Shown here in pieces: positions 41,203 through 48,433 of a DNA stretch of 48,433 bases. Source of the DNA: UBA7803 sp041686955 (GTDB lineage: Bacteria > Pseudomonadota > Gammaproteobacteria > Pseudomonadales > Azotimanducaceae); the NCBI GenBank assembly GCA_041686955.1, contig JAWLCV010000028.1:1-48433 (forward strand). The letters are read 5' to 3'. The first letter of the stretch is position 1; every line of letters begins with the position of its first letter. The notes beneath the pieces are model-generated. The model saw only the letters and a list, made by a program, of their open reading frames with translations, did no database searches and was not told the DNA's origin. The translations under genes were made by a program, and so were the position numbers.

Positions 41203-41736
41203 ATGCGCACACTCGTACTTCTGACCGTCGCCGGCCTCATCGGCGCCGGTTGCGCCACCACGGGGACCAGCCAGTGCGGCAGCCGGCTGACAGGCAATCT
41301 GGAATCCGCCATGAGCGACGCCACCGCGCGGCTGGGCTCCGGCTGCGAGCTACAGTTCGACGGCTATTTCCAGGAGCTGCTGGCCATCGCCGAGGCGAAC
41401 CCGGACCGGCGCAACCGCATGCGTTTCAGCGATTTTCTGCTGCGCGCCAACGACATGGGCGTGATCAGCCGGAGGCAGGCGGAGTCGCTCTACAACCGGT
41501 ACTTCGGCGTGAAGTTCGTTTCGCTGCAGGGGGATTACAACACCTGCGCCCAGGCGTGCCCGCAGCGCGCACGGGTGCTCTCGGACATGCAGGCGGAGCT
41601 CCACGACAAGGAGCTGGGCCTGCTGCGCGCCAGCGCCGATCAGCAGAGCTTCTACCGCGCCGATCACCTGTTGAAGGAAACGGAGCTGGTGCTGGAAGCC
41701 ACCTGCAATGCCTGTGAAGCGGGCCGCGGCCGATGA
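41203..41736 (+). CDS. Cys-rich predicted lipoprotein
   Basis: 177 residues. Lipobox IGAGC gives lipidated Cys17. Six further Cys (one in TSQCGS, one in GSGCEL, two in TCAQACPQ, two in TCNACEAG) could form disulfides. The body is helical (YFQELLAIAEANPDRRNRMRFSDF region, then SDMQAELHDKELGLLR). The start has GGAG upstream. It lies 25 bp after the preceding stop, and the MotA/TolQ-like gene overlaps its end (ATGA). Probably an outer-membrane lipoprotein of the same system. No family recognised. Confidence 0.78.
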   Translation: MRTLVLLTVAGLIGAGCATTGTSQCGSRLTGNLESAMSDATARLGSGCELQFDGYFQELLAIAEANPDRRNRMRFSDFLLRANDMGVISRRQAESLYNRYFGVKFVSLQGDYNTCAQACPQRARVLSDMQAELHDKELGLLRASADQQSFYRADHLLKETELVLEATCNACEAGRGR

Positions 41737-42419
41737 GTGAGGCCAGCGGCTTTCTGCCGGGACTCGGCCTGGGGGCGCTCGTGGCCCTGGCTGCCATGTT
41801 GCTGGTGGAGCCGGCCGGGACCGGAGGAACGGCGGGAGCCGGGCTCATCGCCTGGATCGAGCTGAACCTGGGAAGCTCCACCTGGCTCTTCGCCGCCGTG
41901 CTGGCGGCGTTCGTCGTGCACCTCGGCTGGCTGCGCCGGGTGCTCGTTCACGGTGGCGAGGAGCGCGCCGTGGTGGAGCTGGATCAGCTCACCGACGTGT
42001 GGATTCATCTGTTCATCGGCATCGGCGTGATCTGGACCGCCGTAGGCATGCGCAGCGCCCTGCAGCTCGCCCTCGGGGATCCGGACGAGGCCCTGGCGGA
42101 CACGGCCGGTTCGGTCCTGCAGAAGCTGGTGGAAGGCGGCATCCTGCTGGCCCTTTCCACCACCATCGTGGGGGCCGTGGGTGGCTACCTGCTCAGGCTC
42201 GGAAAGACGTTGTGGGTGGGGGCCGCCCTGCACGCGCACTATCAGAGCCAGCAGCACCGCGACGTGCGTGAGCTGGTGGAGACGGTCCGGCGCCTCGAGG
42301 AAGCGCTGCCGGGGCTCGGTGCCCTTCCGGTCGGCACCTTCACGCGCCGGGGCGGGTCGCGCCGCGATGGCGACGGGCCCCGCAGCCCCTGGGACGAGCC
42401 GGGTCATGCGTCCGGGTGA
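41733..42419 (+). CDS. MotA/TolQ/ExbB-like proton-channel membrane protein
   Basis: 228 residues with about three to four hydrophobic segments: FLPGLGLGALVALAAMLLV, STWLFAAVLAAFVVHLGWL, then LQKLVEGGILLALSTTIVGA and GGYLLRLGKTLWVGAAL. The combination ILLALSTTIVGAVGGYL resembles the Thr- and Gly-rich last helices of the TolQ/ExbB/MotA family, which conduct protons. A charged cytoplasmic loop (HGGEERAVVELDQLTDVW) and a basic tail follow. It would form a stator with the next gene product. Overlaps the lipoprotein gene (ATGA) and overlaps the next by 14 bp. Confidence 0.75.
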   Translation: MSEASGFLPGLGLGALVALAAMLLVEPAGTGGTAGAGLIAWIELNLGSSTWLFAAVLAAFVVHLGWLRRVLVHGGEERAVVELDQLTDVWIHLFIGIGVIWTAVGMRSALQLALGDPDEALADTAGSVLQKLVEGGILLALSTTIVGAVGGYLLRLGKTLWVGAALHAHYQSQQHRDVRELVETVRRLEEALPGLGALPVGTFTRRGGSRRDGDGPRSPWDEPGHASG

Positions 42420-43035
42420 TCCCTTCGGCGGCACGGGGGAGCTGCTGCAGGCGGACGTCATGCGCTTCATGGCCATCATCGCCTTCTGCCTCATCGCCAT
42501 CCTCGCCCTGGTGCGCAACACCGATCCGGCACCCGTTCGGGAGACCGAGGAGCCGCTGACGCGACCAATGCCGCCGAAGCCCATGCCGGTGCCGAAGCCG
42601 GCGGCGCGGCCCGAGCCGGCGGAGGAGCCCGCCCCGACGCCAGCGGCTCCACCGCCAGCGGCGACGGCAGCGCCGCCGGCGGCCCCACCCGAGGAGGCGA
42701 GCCTGAGCCTGCGCTTCGCCTCCGATCGGGACTTTCTCCGGCTGGTGAGCAGCGGCGGGGTGCGTCTGTTCGCCCTCGAAGGCGAGCGGGTGCTGGCGGT
42801 GGATCCGCAGCTTCGGGCCTCGCCGGCCTCCCTGCCGGGCCCGGTGCACGAGCTCCTGCCCGAGACCGTTCCGGAGCTGCTCACCCGAGCCATTGACTCG
42901 GGGCCGGCGCAGCGCCGACGCTGGGCCGTGGCCCTGCCGGCCCGCACCGCGGGACAGATTCGCCATTACGTTCAGCAGGGAGCCACCGGGGTGCTGGTCA
43001 TCGACCGGTTCGGCGAGGTGCGTCATGTGCCGTGA
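42406..43035 (+). CDS. TolR/ExbD/MotB-like single-pass periplasmic protein
   Basis: 209 residues. One N-terminal helix (LQADVMRFMAIIAFCLIAIL) with an Asp at its start, as in TolR/ExbD/MotB where such an Asp carries protons. A Pro-rich linker (about 55-100) spans the periplasm, followed by a soluble domain. Position after the TolQ-like gene supports the pairing. It overlaps the previous gene by 14 bp and the next by 11 bp. The periplasmic domain shows no clear OmpA-type peptidoglycan motif. Confidence 0.68.
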   Translation: MRPGDPFGGTGELLQADVMRFMAIIAFCLIAILALVRNTDPAPVRETEEPLTRPMPPKPMPVPKPAARPEPAEEPAPTPAAPPPAATAAPPAAPPEEASLSLRFASDRDFLRLVSSGGVRLFALEGERVLAVDPQLRASPASLPGPVHELLPETVPELLTRAIDSGPAQRRRWAVALPARTAGQIRHYVQQGATGVLVIDRFGEVRHVP

Positions 43036-44440
43036 GCGCCTGGCTCTTCTCGTCCTGTGCGGGCTCTTGTCCGGGCCCGGCCGGGCGGACGCGCCGGTGC
43101 TCCTCGATCACGAGCTCGGCGCCTGGCTGGAACGGGAGGTGGCCCCGGAGCTGGCTGAGACCCTGGCCCGGCACCCGCGCTTCAAGGGAGAAACGGTGCA
43201 GCTCGCCGCGTTCAGCCCCGGCGCCGGAGGGGCGGCGAGCAACGGCTTGACCCGGGCTGTGGAGCGACGGCTGCGGCAGCTTCTGCTCACCCGCGAGGGC
43301 GTGCGTCTCGCCGCCGAAACCGAGGCAGCGGAATGCGGTCCCCCACGGCCGGTGGCCTATCTGCTGCGCGTGGAGGTGACCTCCGCCGGCGCCCGCAACG
43401 GGCGGGTGCACGTGGGAGTGATCGACGTGGCAGAGTCGCTCTGGGTGAGCGGGGTCTCCTACACGTGGCAGGGAAGGCTGACCACGGCAGAGATCGGCGC
43501 GCTGAGCCGGCCGGTGATGGGCGGGCGCCCGGGGAGTCCCGGCAACCCCATCGCCTTGGCCGAGGCCGACCGGGTGGCTGCCGCTCTGAAGACGGACCTG
43601 CGCTGCATGCTGCCGTGGGGGCTCGACGGCGGGCTGTACGTGGCTTCGCCGGAGCCGGGTTCCCTGGCGCGGGTGGCGTCGGCGCTACGCTCGGAGCTCA
43701 TGCTCGAGCCGTTGGCGGTCATGACCGCGGAGCCTTCCGAGGCCGGATGGCTGCTCGCCGTGGAGGCCGAAAACGCAGGCGCCGGGGTTCAGGAGCTCGC
43801 GCTGACGCTCACCGATGCGGTGACCGAGGAACGCCAGCGGGTGGGCTCGGTGTTCGTGGTCGGCACCGCGGGTGCTGCGGACCATCGCGGTGCCGGAGCT
43901 GACCCGGGCGCCGCGAAGCGCGCCGGCGCTACTCCGCCAGAGCTGCCCCTCGCCGCGGTGAGCACCCTGCTGTCGCCGCTGCGGATGGAGCCGGCTGCGC
44001 CCCGAGGCATCTGCGACAGCCGCCGGGCGCGCGTGAACAGCTGCGTGGAGATCGGCTTCGAGCTGCTCGAGCCGGCGTATCTGTTCGTGCTCTCCACCCA
44101 GACGCATCGGCTGGCCGAGGGCCCGTGCGGAGGATCCCTCGAACGCGCCCGTGCCGGCCCGCGGCGCTTCCGGATGCGCGTGCCTCCCGCCGGCTACGCC
44201 GTGAGCCCGGGCACGGCCGGCCCCGACGGCGGCTTCTACGTGCTCGCGGTGCGCGACCGGGCCCACGCGGCGGCGTTGCAGGCGGTGCTGGCGGAGGCGC
44301 CGGGAATGTGTGGGGGCGAGAGCCTCGCCACGAGCCGTTGGCTCGACGAGCTGGCCGCGGTGCTCGGCGAGCTCGGCCATCGGGTGGAGTGGCGGGCCCT
44401 GCACCTGGCCCACGACACGACCGGGATCGTGACGCTTTGA
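43025..44440 (+). CDS. Large secreted protein, possibly LpoB/FlgO/DUF4384-like
   Basis: 471 residues, signal peptide ending near RADA. The first 90 residues (LARHPRFKGETVQLAAFSPG, then LTRAVERRLRQLLL) have the look of the beta-alpha fold in FlgO/FlgT/LpoB-type proteins. A middle region repeats this kind of pattern, and a late part (VEIGFELLEPAYLFVLST) resembles DUF4384-type carbohydrate or peptide-binding beta-sandwiches. Several Cys (CGPP, CMLP, CDSR, CGG) could form disulfides. Overlaps the previous gene by 11 bp. Periplasmic, perhaps bridging to the outer membrane. Confidence 0.7.
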   Translation: MCRERLALLVLCGLLSGPGRADAPVLLDHELGAWLEREVAPELAETLARHPRFKGETVQLAAFSPGAGGAASNGLTRAVERRLRQLLLTREGVRLAAETEAAECGPPRPVAYLLRVEVTSAGARNGRVHVGVIDVAESLWVSGVSYTWQGRLTTAEIGALSRPVMGGRPGSPGNPIALAEADRVAAALKTDLRCMLPWGLDGGLYVASPEPGSLARVASALRSELMLEPLAVMTAEPSEAGWLLAVEAENAGAGVQELALTLTDAVTEERQRVGSVFVVGTAGAADHRGAGADPGAAKRAGATPPELPLAAVSTLLSPLRMEPAAPRGICDSRRARVNSCVEIGFELLEPAYLFVLSTQTHRLAEGPCGGSLERARAGPRRFRMRVPPAGYAVSPGTAGPDGGFYVLAVRDRAHAAALQAVLAEAPGMCGGESLATSRWLDELAAVLGELGHRVEWRALHLAHDTTGIVTL

Positions 44441-44450
44441 GGAGGAGACC

Positions 44451-45050
44451 ATGCGATTTCTATTGGGCTTGCTGATGGGTGCGGCGGCCGTGGTGGCGGG
44501 GGCGCAGGTGCTCACGAGCTTGGAAGCTCCTTGGGCGCAACGGGCGGTGGCCGCGCTCCAGCGCACCGGCCTCGCCCTGGAAGCCCGGTGGCGGGCGGCT
44601 GCTCCGCGCGCCGCGGCTGCGCCGCGGACCGAGGCTGCGCCGCGGACCGAGGCTGCGCCGCGGACCGAGGCGGAAGTGGCACCGTCCGCGGCGGACGCCG
44701 CCGGCGCGGCGGCGGAGCTGCCGGCCCGGCAGCCCATTCCCAAACCGCCCGATCCGGAAGGACCGCCGGACGGCGCCGTACGATCGCCGCAATCCGCCGC
44801 GGTGCAGGCGCCCGATCATGCCCCGGCGGCGCCCCCGCCGGAATCGGGAATCGCCAGCGTGTGGTCGCCGTTCCACAGCGAGATGTCCGCGGCCGGCTTC
44901 GCCGAGCGGCTCAGCCGCTCGCTGGATCATCCCTTCTCGGTGGAACGCCGGGGCGCGGGGCGCTATCAGGTGGTGTTCCACTATGCCGACGCGCCCGAGC
45001 GCGAGGCGCTTCTCGCCGAGGCGGCGGTGGTGACGGGGCTGCCGCTGTGA
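44451..45050 (+). CDS. Single-pass periplasmic protein with weak SPOR-like C-terminus
   Basis: 199 residues. An N-terminal hydrophobic segment (FLLGLLMGAAAVVAGAQVL) anchors it. An Ala/Pro/Glu-rich linker contains three APRTEA units (18-bp tandem DNA repeats). The last about 60 residues (MSAAGFAERLSRSLDHPFSV, then GRYQVVFHYADAPE) resemble a SPOR domain, which binds denuded glycan strands of peptidoglycan. The similarity is weak but agrees with the transglycosylase next door, which overlaps its stop (GTGA). GGAGGAG precedes the ATG. Confidence 0.65.
   Translation: MRFLLGLLMGAAAVVAGAQVLTSLEAPWAQRAVAALQRTGLALEARWRAAAPRAAAAPRTEAAPRTEAAPRTEAEVAPSAADAAGAAAELPARQPIPKPPDPEGPPDGAVRSPQSAAVQAPDHAPAAPPPESGIASVWSPFHSEMSAAGFAERLSRSLDHPFSVERRGAGRYQVVFHYADAPEREALLAEAAVVTGLPL
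44616..44669 (+). repeat. Three 18-bp tandem repeats in a coding linker
   Basis: GCTGCGCCGCGGACCGAG repeated three times exactly (44616-44633, 44634-44651, 44652-44669), encoding Ala-Ala-Pro-Arg-Thr-Glu. Like the array at 40071, the period is 18 bp, but the sequence is unrelated. Recent slippage is likely. Confidence 0.93.
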
Positions 45051-45754
45051 TTCACCCACTGCTGGCAGCGCTGTTCCTGGTCGTTGCGCTCCTCGTCAGT
45101 CTCCGCGTCGAGGCGGCGAGCTATCCGTACCAGTCCTGCTTCGAGATCGCATCGTCGCTGCACGACGTGCCCCTGGACGTGCTGCTGGCAGTGGCGGCCA
45201 CTGAGAGCGCCTGGAACGCGGACGCGCGCTCGGCGGCCAACGCCCACGGCATCATGCAGATCCAGTGGCCCGGCACGGCGCGCCATCTCGGCGTCAGCCG
45301 CGTCTCCGAGCTCTACAATCCCTGCCTCAACATCGAGCTCGGGGCGCGTTATCTGCGGGAGCTTCTCGACCGCAACGGCGGGGACCTCGACCGTGCCCTG
45401 GCGGCCTACAACTATGGGCCGGGCCGGGTGGAGGGGGTGGCCGAGCTACCTGCCGGGGCCACCCGCTACGTCGACGCCGTCAGCGGCCACCGGGCGCGCA
45501 TCCGCAAAGCGGCATCGGGGACGCTGAGCCGCGCGGCCGATGCGGAGCGGAATCACGTGCGCTTCGATCATCGGGCGCGGGCCCGGGCCTACGCCGCCAC
45601 CTTGAACGCCCGGGTCCGCTCCGCCGAGTTCGCGAGCCGCCCCACGGAAGACGGCTATGTGGTCACCATGCGCATCGGGCCCGAGGGCTTGAGCCTGCAC
45701 GATGCCGGATTGCTCCAGGCGCTCGGCTGGCCGGGCCTCGGAGCGCCGCCGTGA
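45047..45754 (+). CDS. Lytic transglycosylase-like (SLT) protein
   Basis: 235 residues. A signal peptide or anchor (residues 1-23) is followed by an SLT-type domain. The catalytic Glu53 is in AATESAWN, and GIMQIQWPGTARHLG, YNPCLNIELGARYLRELL and ALAAYNYGPGRV are the conserved blocks of goose-type lysozyme-like transglycosylases. It cleaves peptidoglycan glycan strands in the periplasm. A C-terminal region of about 80 residues has no clear family. GTG start overlapping the SPOR-like gene; its stop overlaps the next GTG. Confidence 0.9.
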   Translation: MIHPLLAALFLVVALLVSLRVEAASYPYQSCFEIASSLHDVPLDVLLAVAATESAWNADARSAANAHGIMQIQWPGTARHLGVSRVSELYNPCLNIELGARYLRELLDRNGGDLDRALAAYNYGPGRVEGVAELPAGATRYVDAVSGHRARIRKAASGTLSRAADAERNHVRFDHRARARAYAATLNARVRSAEFASRPTEDGYVVTMRIGPEGLSLHDAGLLQALGWPGLGAPP

Positions 45755-46086
45755 GCCGAGCTCGCACTGCCCTGCTGGCCGCTCTCTGGGTCACGGCTAC
45801 CCCGGCCTGGAGCGGCGAAATGCTGGTGCAGGCGGCGGTGGTGGACGTGGTTCCCCTCGGCGGCGGGGCGGCTGCGGGCAGCGACGCCTGCACGGTTCCG
45901 CGTCCGGCGCCGGACGCGGGCCTGGCGGAGCTCCTGGCCTGGGATCTGCGCGCCGGGTGCCCGGACGTCCGGGCGGCGCGGCCCGCCGGTTACCGCGTCT
46001 TCTACCGCTGGGACGGCCGTACCTACGATCTGGTCACGCGGGAGCCGCCGGGCGACACCATTCCGCTGCGGGTCCGCGTCAGGTAG
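45751..46086 (+). CDS. Small secreted protein sharing the glycine-zipper protein's C-terminal motif
   Basis: 111 residues, signal peptide ending AWS-GE. The C-terminal YRVFYRWDGRTYDLV with REPPGDTIPLRVRV matches GYDVTYRYHGRTFHKIV with EPPGDSVAVRVEV of the product at 39394, about 17 of 34 positions identical. A Cys before the motif is also shared. The glycine zipper itself is missing, so this is a zipper-less relative. GTG start overlapping the transglycosylase stop. It ends in an overlap with the convergent symporter gene. Confidence 0.78.
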   Translation: MSRARTALLAALWVTATPAWSGEMLVQAAVVDVVPLGGGAAAGSDACTVPRPAPDAGLAELLAWDLRAGCPDVRAARPAGYRVFYRWDGRTYDLVTREPPGDTIPLRVRVR

Positions 46087-47500
46087 CTCGTTCCGGGGAT
46101 CGGGCATCGGCCTGGGCGCCCGCCCAGGCGATGCCGCCCGCGGCGAGAAACGGCAGCAGCCGCTCCGCGGCGTCTCCCGGCGCGTCGGGCGCCAGGCTCA
46201 ACAGCACCGTGAGGCCAGCGCCCACGGCCATGGCCGCGAGCCGGTGCCCCGGCGCCACCGGTCCGAGCCAGAGCAGGGCGAGTAACAGGGGGCCGAACGC
46301 ATTGCCGAGCACCTGCCAGGCGAACAGCACGCGGCCGAAGATGGACGCGGGCACCAGCAGGGCCAGCAGCACAGCCGCGGCACCGAGTGCCAGAACCACC
46401 AGCCGGTCCGTCAGCACCGAGTAGCGGCCCCGGCGCAGGTCGTGACTCACCGAGCCGCTGGCTACCAGGAGCTGGCTGTCCGCCGTGGACATGATGGCCG
46501 CGAGCACCCCGCCGGTGACGATGCCGCCGAGCACCGCGGGCAGCAGCTCGAGGCTCAGCTCCAGCAGCACGGACTCGTGATCCGTGAGGCCCGGAGCCAG
46601 CAGCCGGCCGCACCAGCCGAGCAGCACCATGCCGCTGTAGATGAGAGCCGCCCAGCCCAGGGCCATGGCCCGGGCGGGGCCGACGTCGCCCGCGTCGCGG
46701 ATGGCCATGAAACGGTTCACCACGTGGGGCTGACCGGGATAGCCGAGACCGATGCCGAACAGGCCCACGGCGAACACCGTGGCGTGGAGCAGGGACGGTG
46801 CGCCGGCGCCCGGGATCGCGTCGAGACGCCCCAGTCCCTCCGCCAGCGCCGCCGGGCCGCCCACCGCCGTCACCGCCGCCGCGGGCAGCACCAGGGCGAC
46901 GAACAGCATCATCAGGCCCTGCAGGGCGTCGGTGACGCTGGCCGCCCAGAACCCGCCGAGCAGCACGTAGCCTACGACCACGGCGGCACCCGCCGTCAGC
47001 GCCACGGTCTCGGTGACCGGCAACGCCGCCGAGATGGCGGCGCCGGCGCCCTGGAACTGGGCGGCCACGTAGAGGCTGAAGCAGAACAGGATCAACAGCG
47101 ACCCCAGGCGGCGAAGGCGCCACTCGGTCCCCGGGTCGCAGTCCTGGGCCAGGAACTCCACCAGGGTGAGCGCGCCGCTGCCGTGGCTGCGTGCGCAGAG
47201 GCGTGGGGCCACCAGGTACCAGTTGATGGCGAAGCCGGAGATCACCGCCGGAATCAGCCACGCCGCCTGCAGTCCCCATAGATAGGAGGCGCCGCTCACG
47301 CCGAGCAGGGACCACACGGACGACGAGCTGGCCGACGCGCTGAGGGAGGCCACCACCGGCCCGAGGCGCCGGCCGGCCAGGTGAAAATCGCTGCTGTCCC
47401 CCACCCGACGCTGGGCCCACACGCCGATGCCGAGCAGCGCCACCAGGTATGCGAGGAGAGTGGCGCCGATCACCGCGGGCGGTCCGCCTCGTCCGCGCAT
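46079..47500 (-). CDS. Sodium:solute symporter family protein
   Basis: 473 residues, about 12 to 13 predicted membrane helices. Family features are the N-terminal LLAYLVALLGIGVWAQRRVG with DFHLAGRRLGPV, the A-Y-L-W-G-L-Q-A-A-W helix, GYPGQPHVVNRFMAIRD (PutP-type block) and IMSTADSQLLVASGSVSHDL. It imports an organic solute with sodium across the inner membrane. The substrate is not evident. It overlaps the upstream START-domain gene by 31 bp; an internal GTG at 47473 is an alternative start with a possible ribosome site and would remove the overlap. Confidence 0.9.
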   Translation of the reverse strand: MRGRGGPPAVIGATLLAYLVALLGIGVWAQRRVGDSSDFHLAGRRLGPVVASLSASASSSSVWSLLGVSGASYLWGLQAAWLIPAVISGFAINWYLVAPRLCARSHGSGALTLVEFLAQDCDPGTEWRLRRLGSLLILFCFSLYVAAQFQGAGAAISAALPVTETVALTAGAAVVVGYVLLGGFWAASVTDALQGLMMLFVALVLPAAAVTAVGGPAALAEGLGRLDAIPGAGAPSLLHATVFAVGLFGIGLGYPGQPHVVNRFMAIRDAGDVGPARAMALGWAALIYSGMVLLGWCGRLLAPGLTDHESVLLELSLELLPAVLGGIVTGGVLAAIMSTADSQLLVASGSVSHDLRRGRYSVLTDRLVVLALGAAAVLLALLVPASIFGRVLFAWQVLGNAFGPLLLALLWLGPVAPGHRLAAMAVGAGLTVLLSLAPDAPGDAAERLLPFLAAGGIAWAGAQADARSPERAT

Positions 47501-48093
47501 GGAAACCGCTGCGCCAGGTTGGCCAGCATGCCGCCGACAGTGGCGGCCAGACGCCGGTTGGCGAAGAAGGCGGGTATCCGGCCGGGGTCGAGGGCAAGTC
47601 CGAAGGTCACCTCCACCCGGTCTCCCCGCGGCCACAGCCGCCATTGTCCCCTGGCGCTCTGCATGCGCACGGCCCCTTTCTGCGGCGGCAGGTGCTCCGG
47701 AGCACCCTCCAGGTCCAGAATGATCCGGTCGTCGCGACTCGCCGGATGCTCGGAAAGACGGTAGACCATGTCCCTGGAGCGCAGGGGCCAGGGCGTACGG
47801 GTGCGCAGGTAGTACAGCCGCACCGCAGCGTCGCTCGGCAGGCGCCGCGCTGTCTCGGTGAACGGGATCCACTCGTCGAAACGATCGGGGTCAGTCACGA
47901 AGTCGTGCAAGGTCTGCAGGTCGGTGCAGACCACGGTGCTGCCACGAAAGGCGCGGAAGCCGGACTCCGTGGGGCGGCTCTCCACCTCGATGTCGCGAAC
48001 GCTGCGGGCCGGTTGCCACGCCTCCGCGCCGGCGGTGGCTGCCGCCGCGCACAGCAGGGCGGCGGCGGAGAGGTGGTGGTGGAGCGGAATCAT
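47470..48093 (-). CDS. Secreted START-domain (lipid-binding-like) protein
   Basis: 207 residues, signal peptide (SAAALLCAAAATAGAEAWQ region). The body has the START/SRPBCC pattern: a DLQTLHDFVTDPDRFDEWIP helix-strand segment, WPLRSRDMVYRLS, VEVTFGLALDPGRIPAFF, and a final long helix (ATVGGMLANLAQRF). START domains bind lipids in a deep cavity. The bacterial role is unknown. Start has GAGG upstream. Its 3' end overlaps the symporter start on the same strand. Confidence 0.88.
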   Translation of the reverse strand: MIPLHHHLSAAALLCAAAATAGAEAWQPARSVRDIEVESRPTESGFRAFRGSTVVCTDLQTLHDFVTDPDRFDEWIPFTETARRLPSDAAVRLYYLRTRTPWPLRSRDMVYRLSEHPASRDDRIILDLEGAPEHLPPQKGAVRMQSARGQWRLWPRGDRVEVTFGLALDPGRIPAFFANRRLAATVGGMLANLAQRFPCADEADRPR

Positions 48094-48214
48094 CCGAGGC
48101 CTCGCGCGAGCTCCACCGCATTGTGCGCCAGAGGGGATTCGGGCGCGAGGGCTGGCCCGGTACTATTGCCGCGGCCGAGCCGATAAGCTGGCGGAAATGG
48201 AGGCGGGGAAGGGC

Positions 48215-48433
48215 ATGGGCCGCAAGATACTGCTGATCACCACCGACCAGATGCGCTTCGACGCGCTCGGCTGCAACGGTGGCGCGATTGCGCGCACCCC
48301 CGTGCTCGACGCCCTCGCGGGGGCGGGCATCAATTACCTGCGGGCCCACAACCAGAGCGTGGTGTGCATGCCCGCCCGCGCCACCATCATCACCGGGCAG
48401 CACGTTGCGCGCCACGGCGTGTGGATGAACGGG
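48215..48433 (+). CDS. Sulfatase, 5' part only
   Basis: The open frame runs off the end of the window (73 codons shown). MGRKILLITTDQMRFDALG gives the metal-binding TTDQ/D pattern. The sulfatase site is CMPARATIITGQ with Cys51, which an anaerobic- or FGE-type maturase would turn into formylglycine. The start at 48215 is preferred over ATG 48197 because the shorter N-terminus fits the family and GGAG lies upstream. Substrate unknown. It is divergent from the START gene with a 121-bp gap. Confidence 0.88.
   Translation, partial: MGRKILLITTDQMRFDALGCNGGAIARTPVLDALAGAGINYLRAHNQSVVCMPARATIITGQHVARHGVWMNG

Noticed and set aside
41733..43035. Zorya-type anti-phage system
   Set aside because: A MotA/MotB-like pair suggests it, but no ZorC, ZorD or ZorE, helicase or nuclease gene is in the window, and the neighbours are envelope proteins.

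Overview
The window is GC-rich DNA, densely coded on both strands. It looks like the chromosome of a gammaproteobacterium, possibly of the Chromatiales/Ectothiorhodospiraceae kind. That guess rests on yceH, aidB, a YfaZ-type protein, an rlmK-like methyltransferase, a caa3-type oxidase operon and a CIO-type bd oxidase; no taxonomic marker is present. A run of exactly 100 N at 40147-40246 shows that this is a draft scaffold. I see no integrase, transposase, phage gene or CRISPR array.

Layout. 1-7.3 kb: a secreted fasciclin/EF-hand protein, a glutathionyl-hydroquinone reductase, a membrane protein coupled to a von Willebrand A lipoprotein, a large lipoprotein and a beta-barrel protein. 7.4-12.9 kb: a repeat element, tRNA-Arg(TCG), a PhzF-like enzyme, a LysE exporter divergent from a MocR regulator, an RNA methyltransferase and a CarS-like membrane protein. 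12.9-18.3 kb: a MarR-MATE-thioesterase operon with two matching operator palindromes, a phosphatase and a NodIJ-like ABC exporter. 18.3-25.2 kb, minus strand: persulfide dioxygenase-like hydrolase, TauE exporter, DUF442 sulfurtransferase, cydAB plus a DUF2474 peptide, and an ABC exporter; together these suggest sulfide handling and sulfide-tolerant respiration. 25.2-32.4 kb: a PEPT-repeat lipoprotein, aidB, yceH, a ZIP transporter, a stand-alone rlmK-like gene, a second copy of the repeat element and a YfaZ-like protein. 32.5-38.2 kb: a thioredoxin-like protein, then a cytochrome c oxidase operon (subunit II with two heme c domains, subunit I, two subunit III-like proteins, subunit IV) closed by a strong hairpin.

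39.4-46.1 kb is the least explained part. Nine same-strand genes, mostly overlapping, encode only envelope proteins: a glycine-zipper protein, a protein whose N-terminus holds an 18-bp tandem repeat that broke the assembly, a Cys-rich lipoprotein, a MotA/TolQ/ExbB-like membrane protein, a TolR/ExbD/MotB-like partner, a large periplasmic protein, a SPOR-like protein, a lytic transglycosylase, and a small secreted protein whose C-terminus matches the glycine-zipper protein. My inference is a proton-driven envelope machine that remodels peptidoglycan; I cannot match it to a system I know. The window ends with a sodium:solute symporter, a START-domain protein and the start of a sulfatase.
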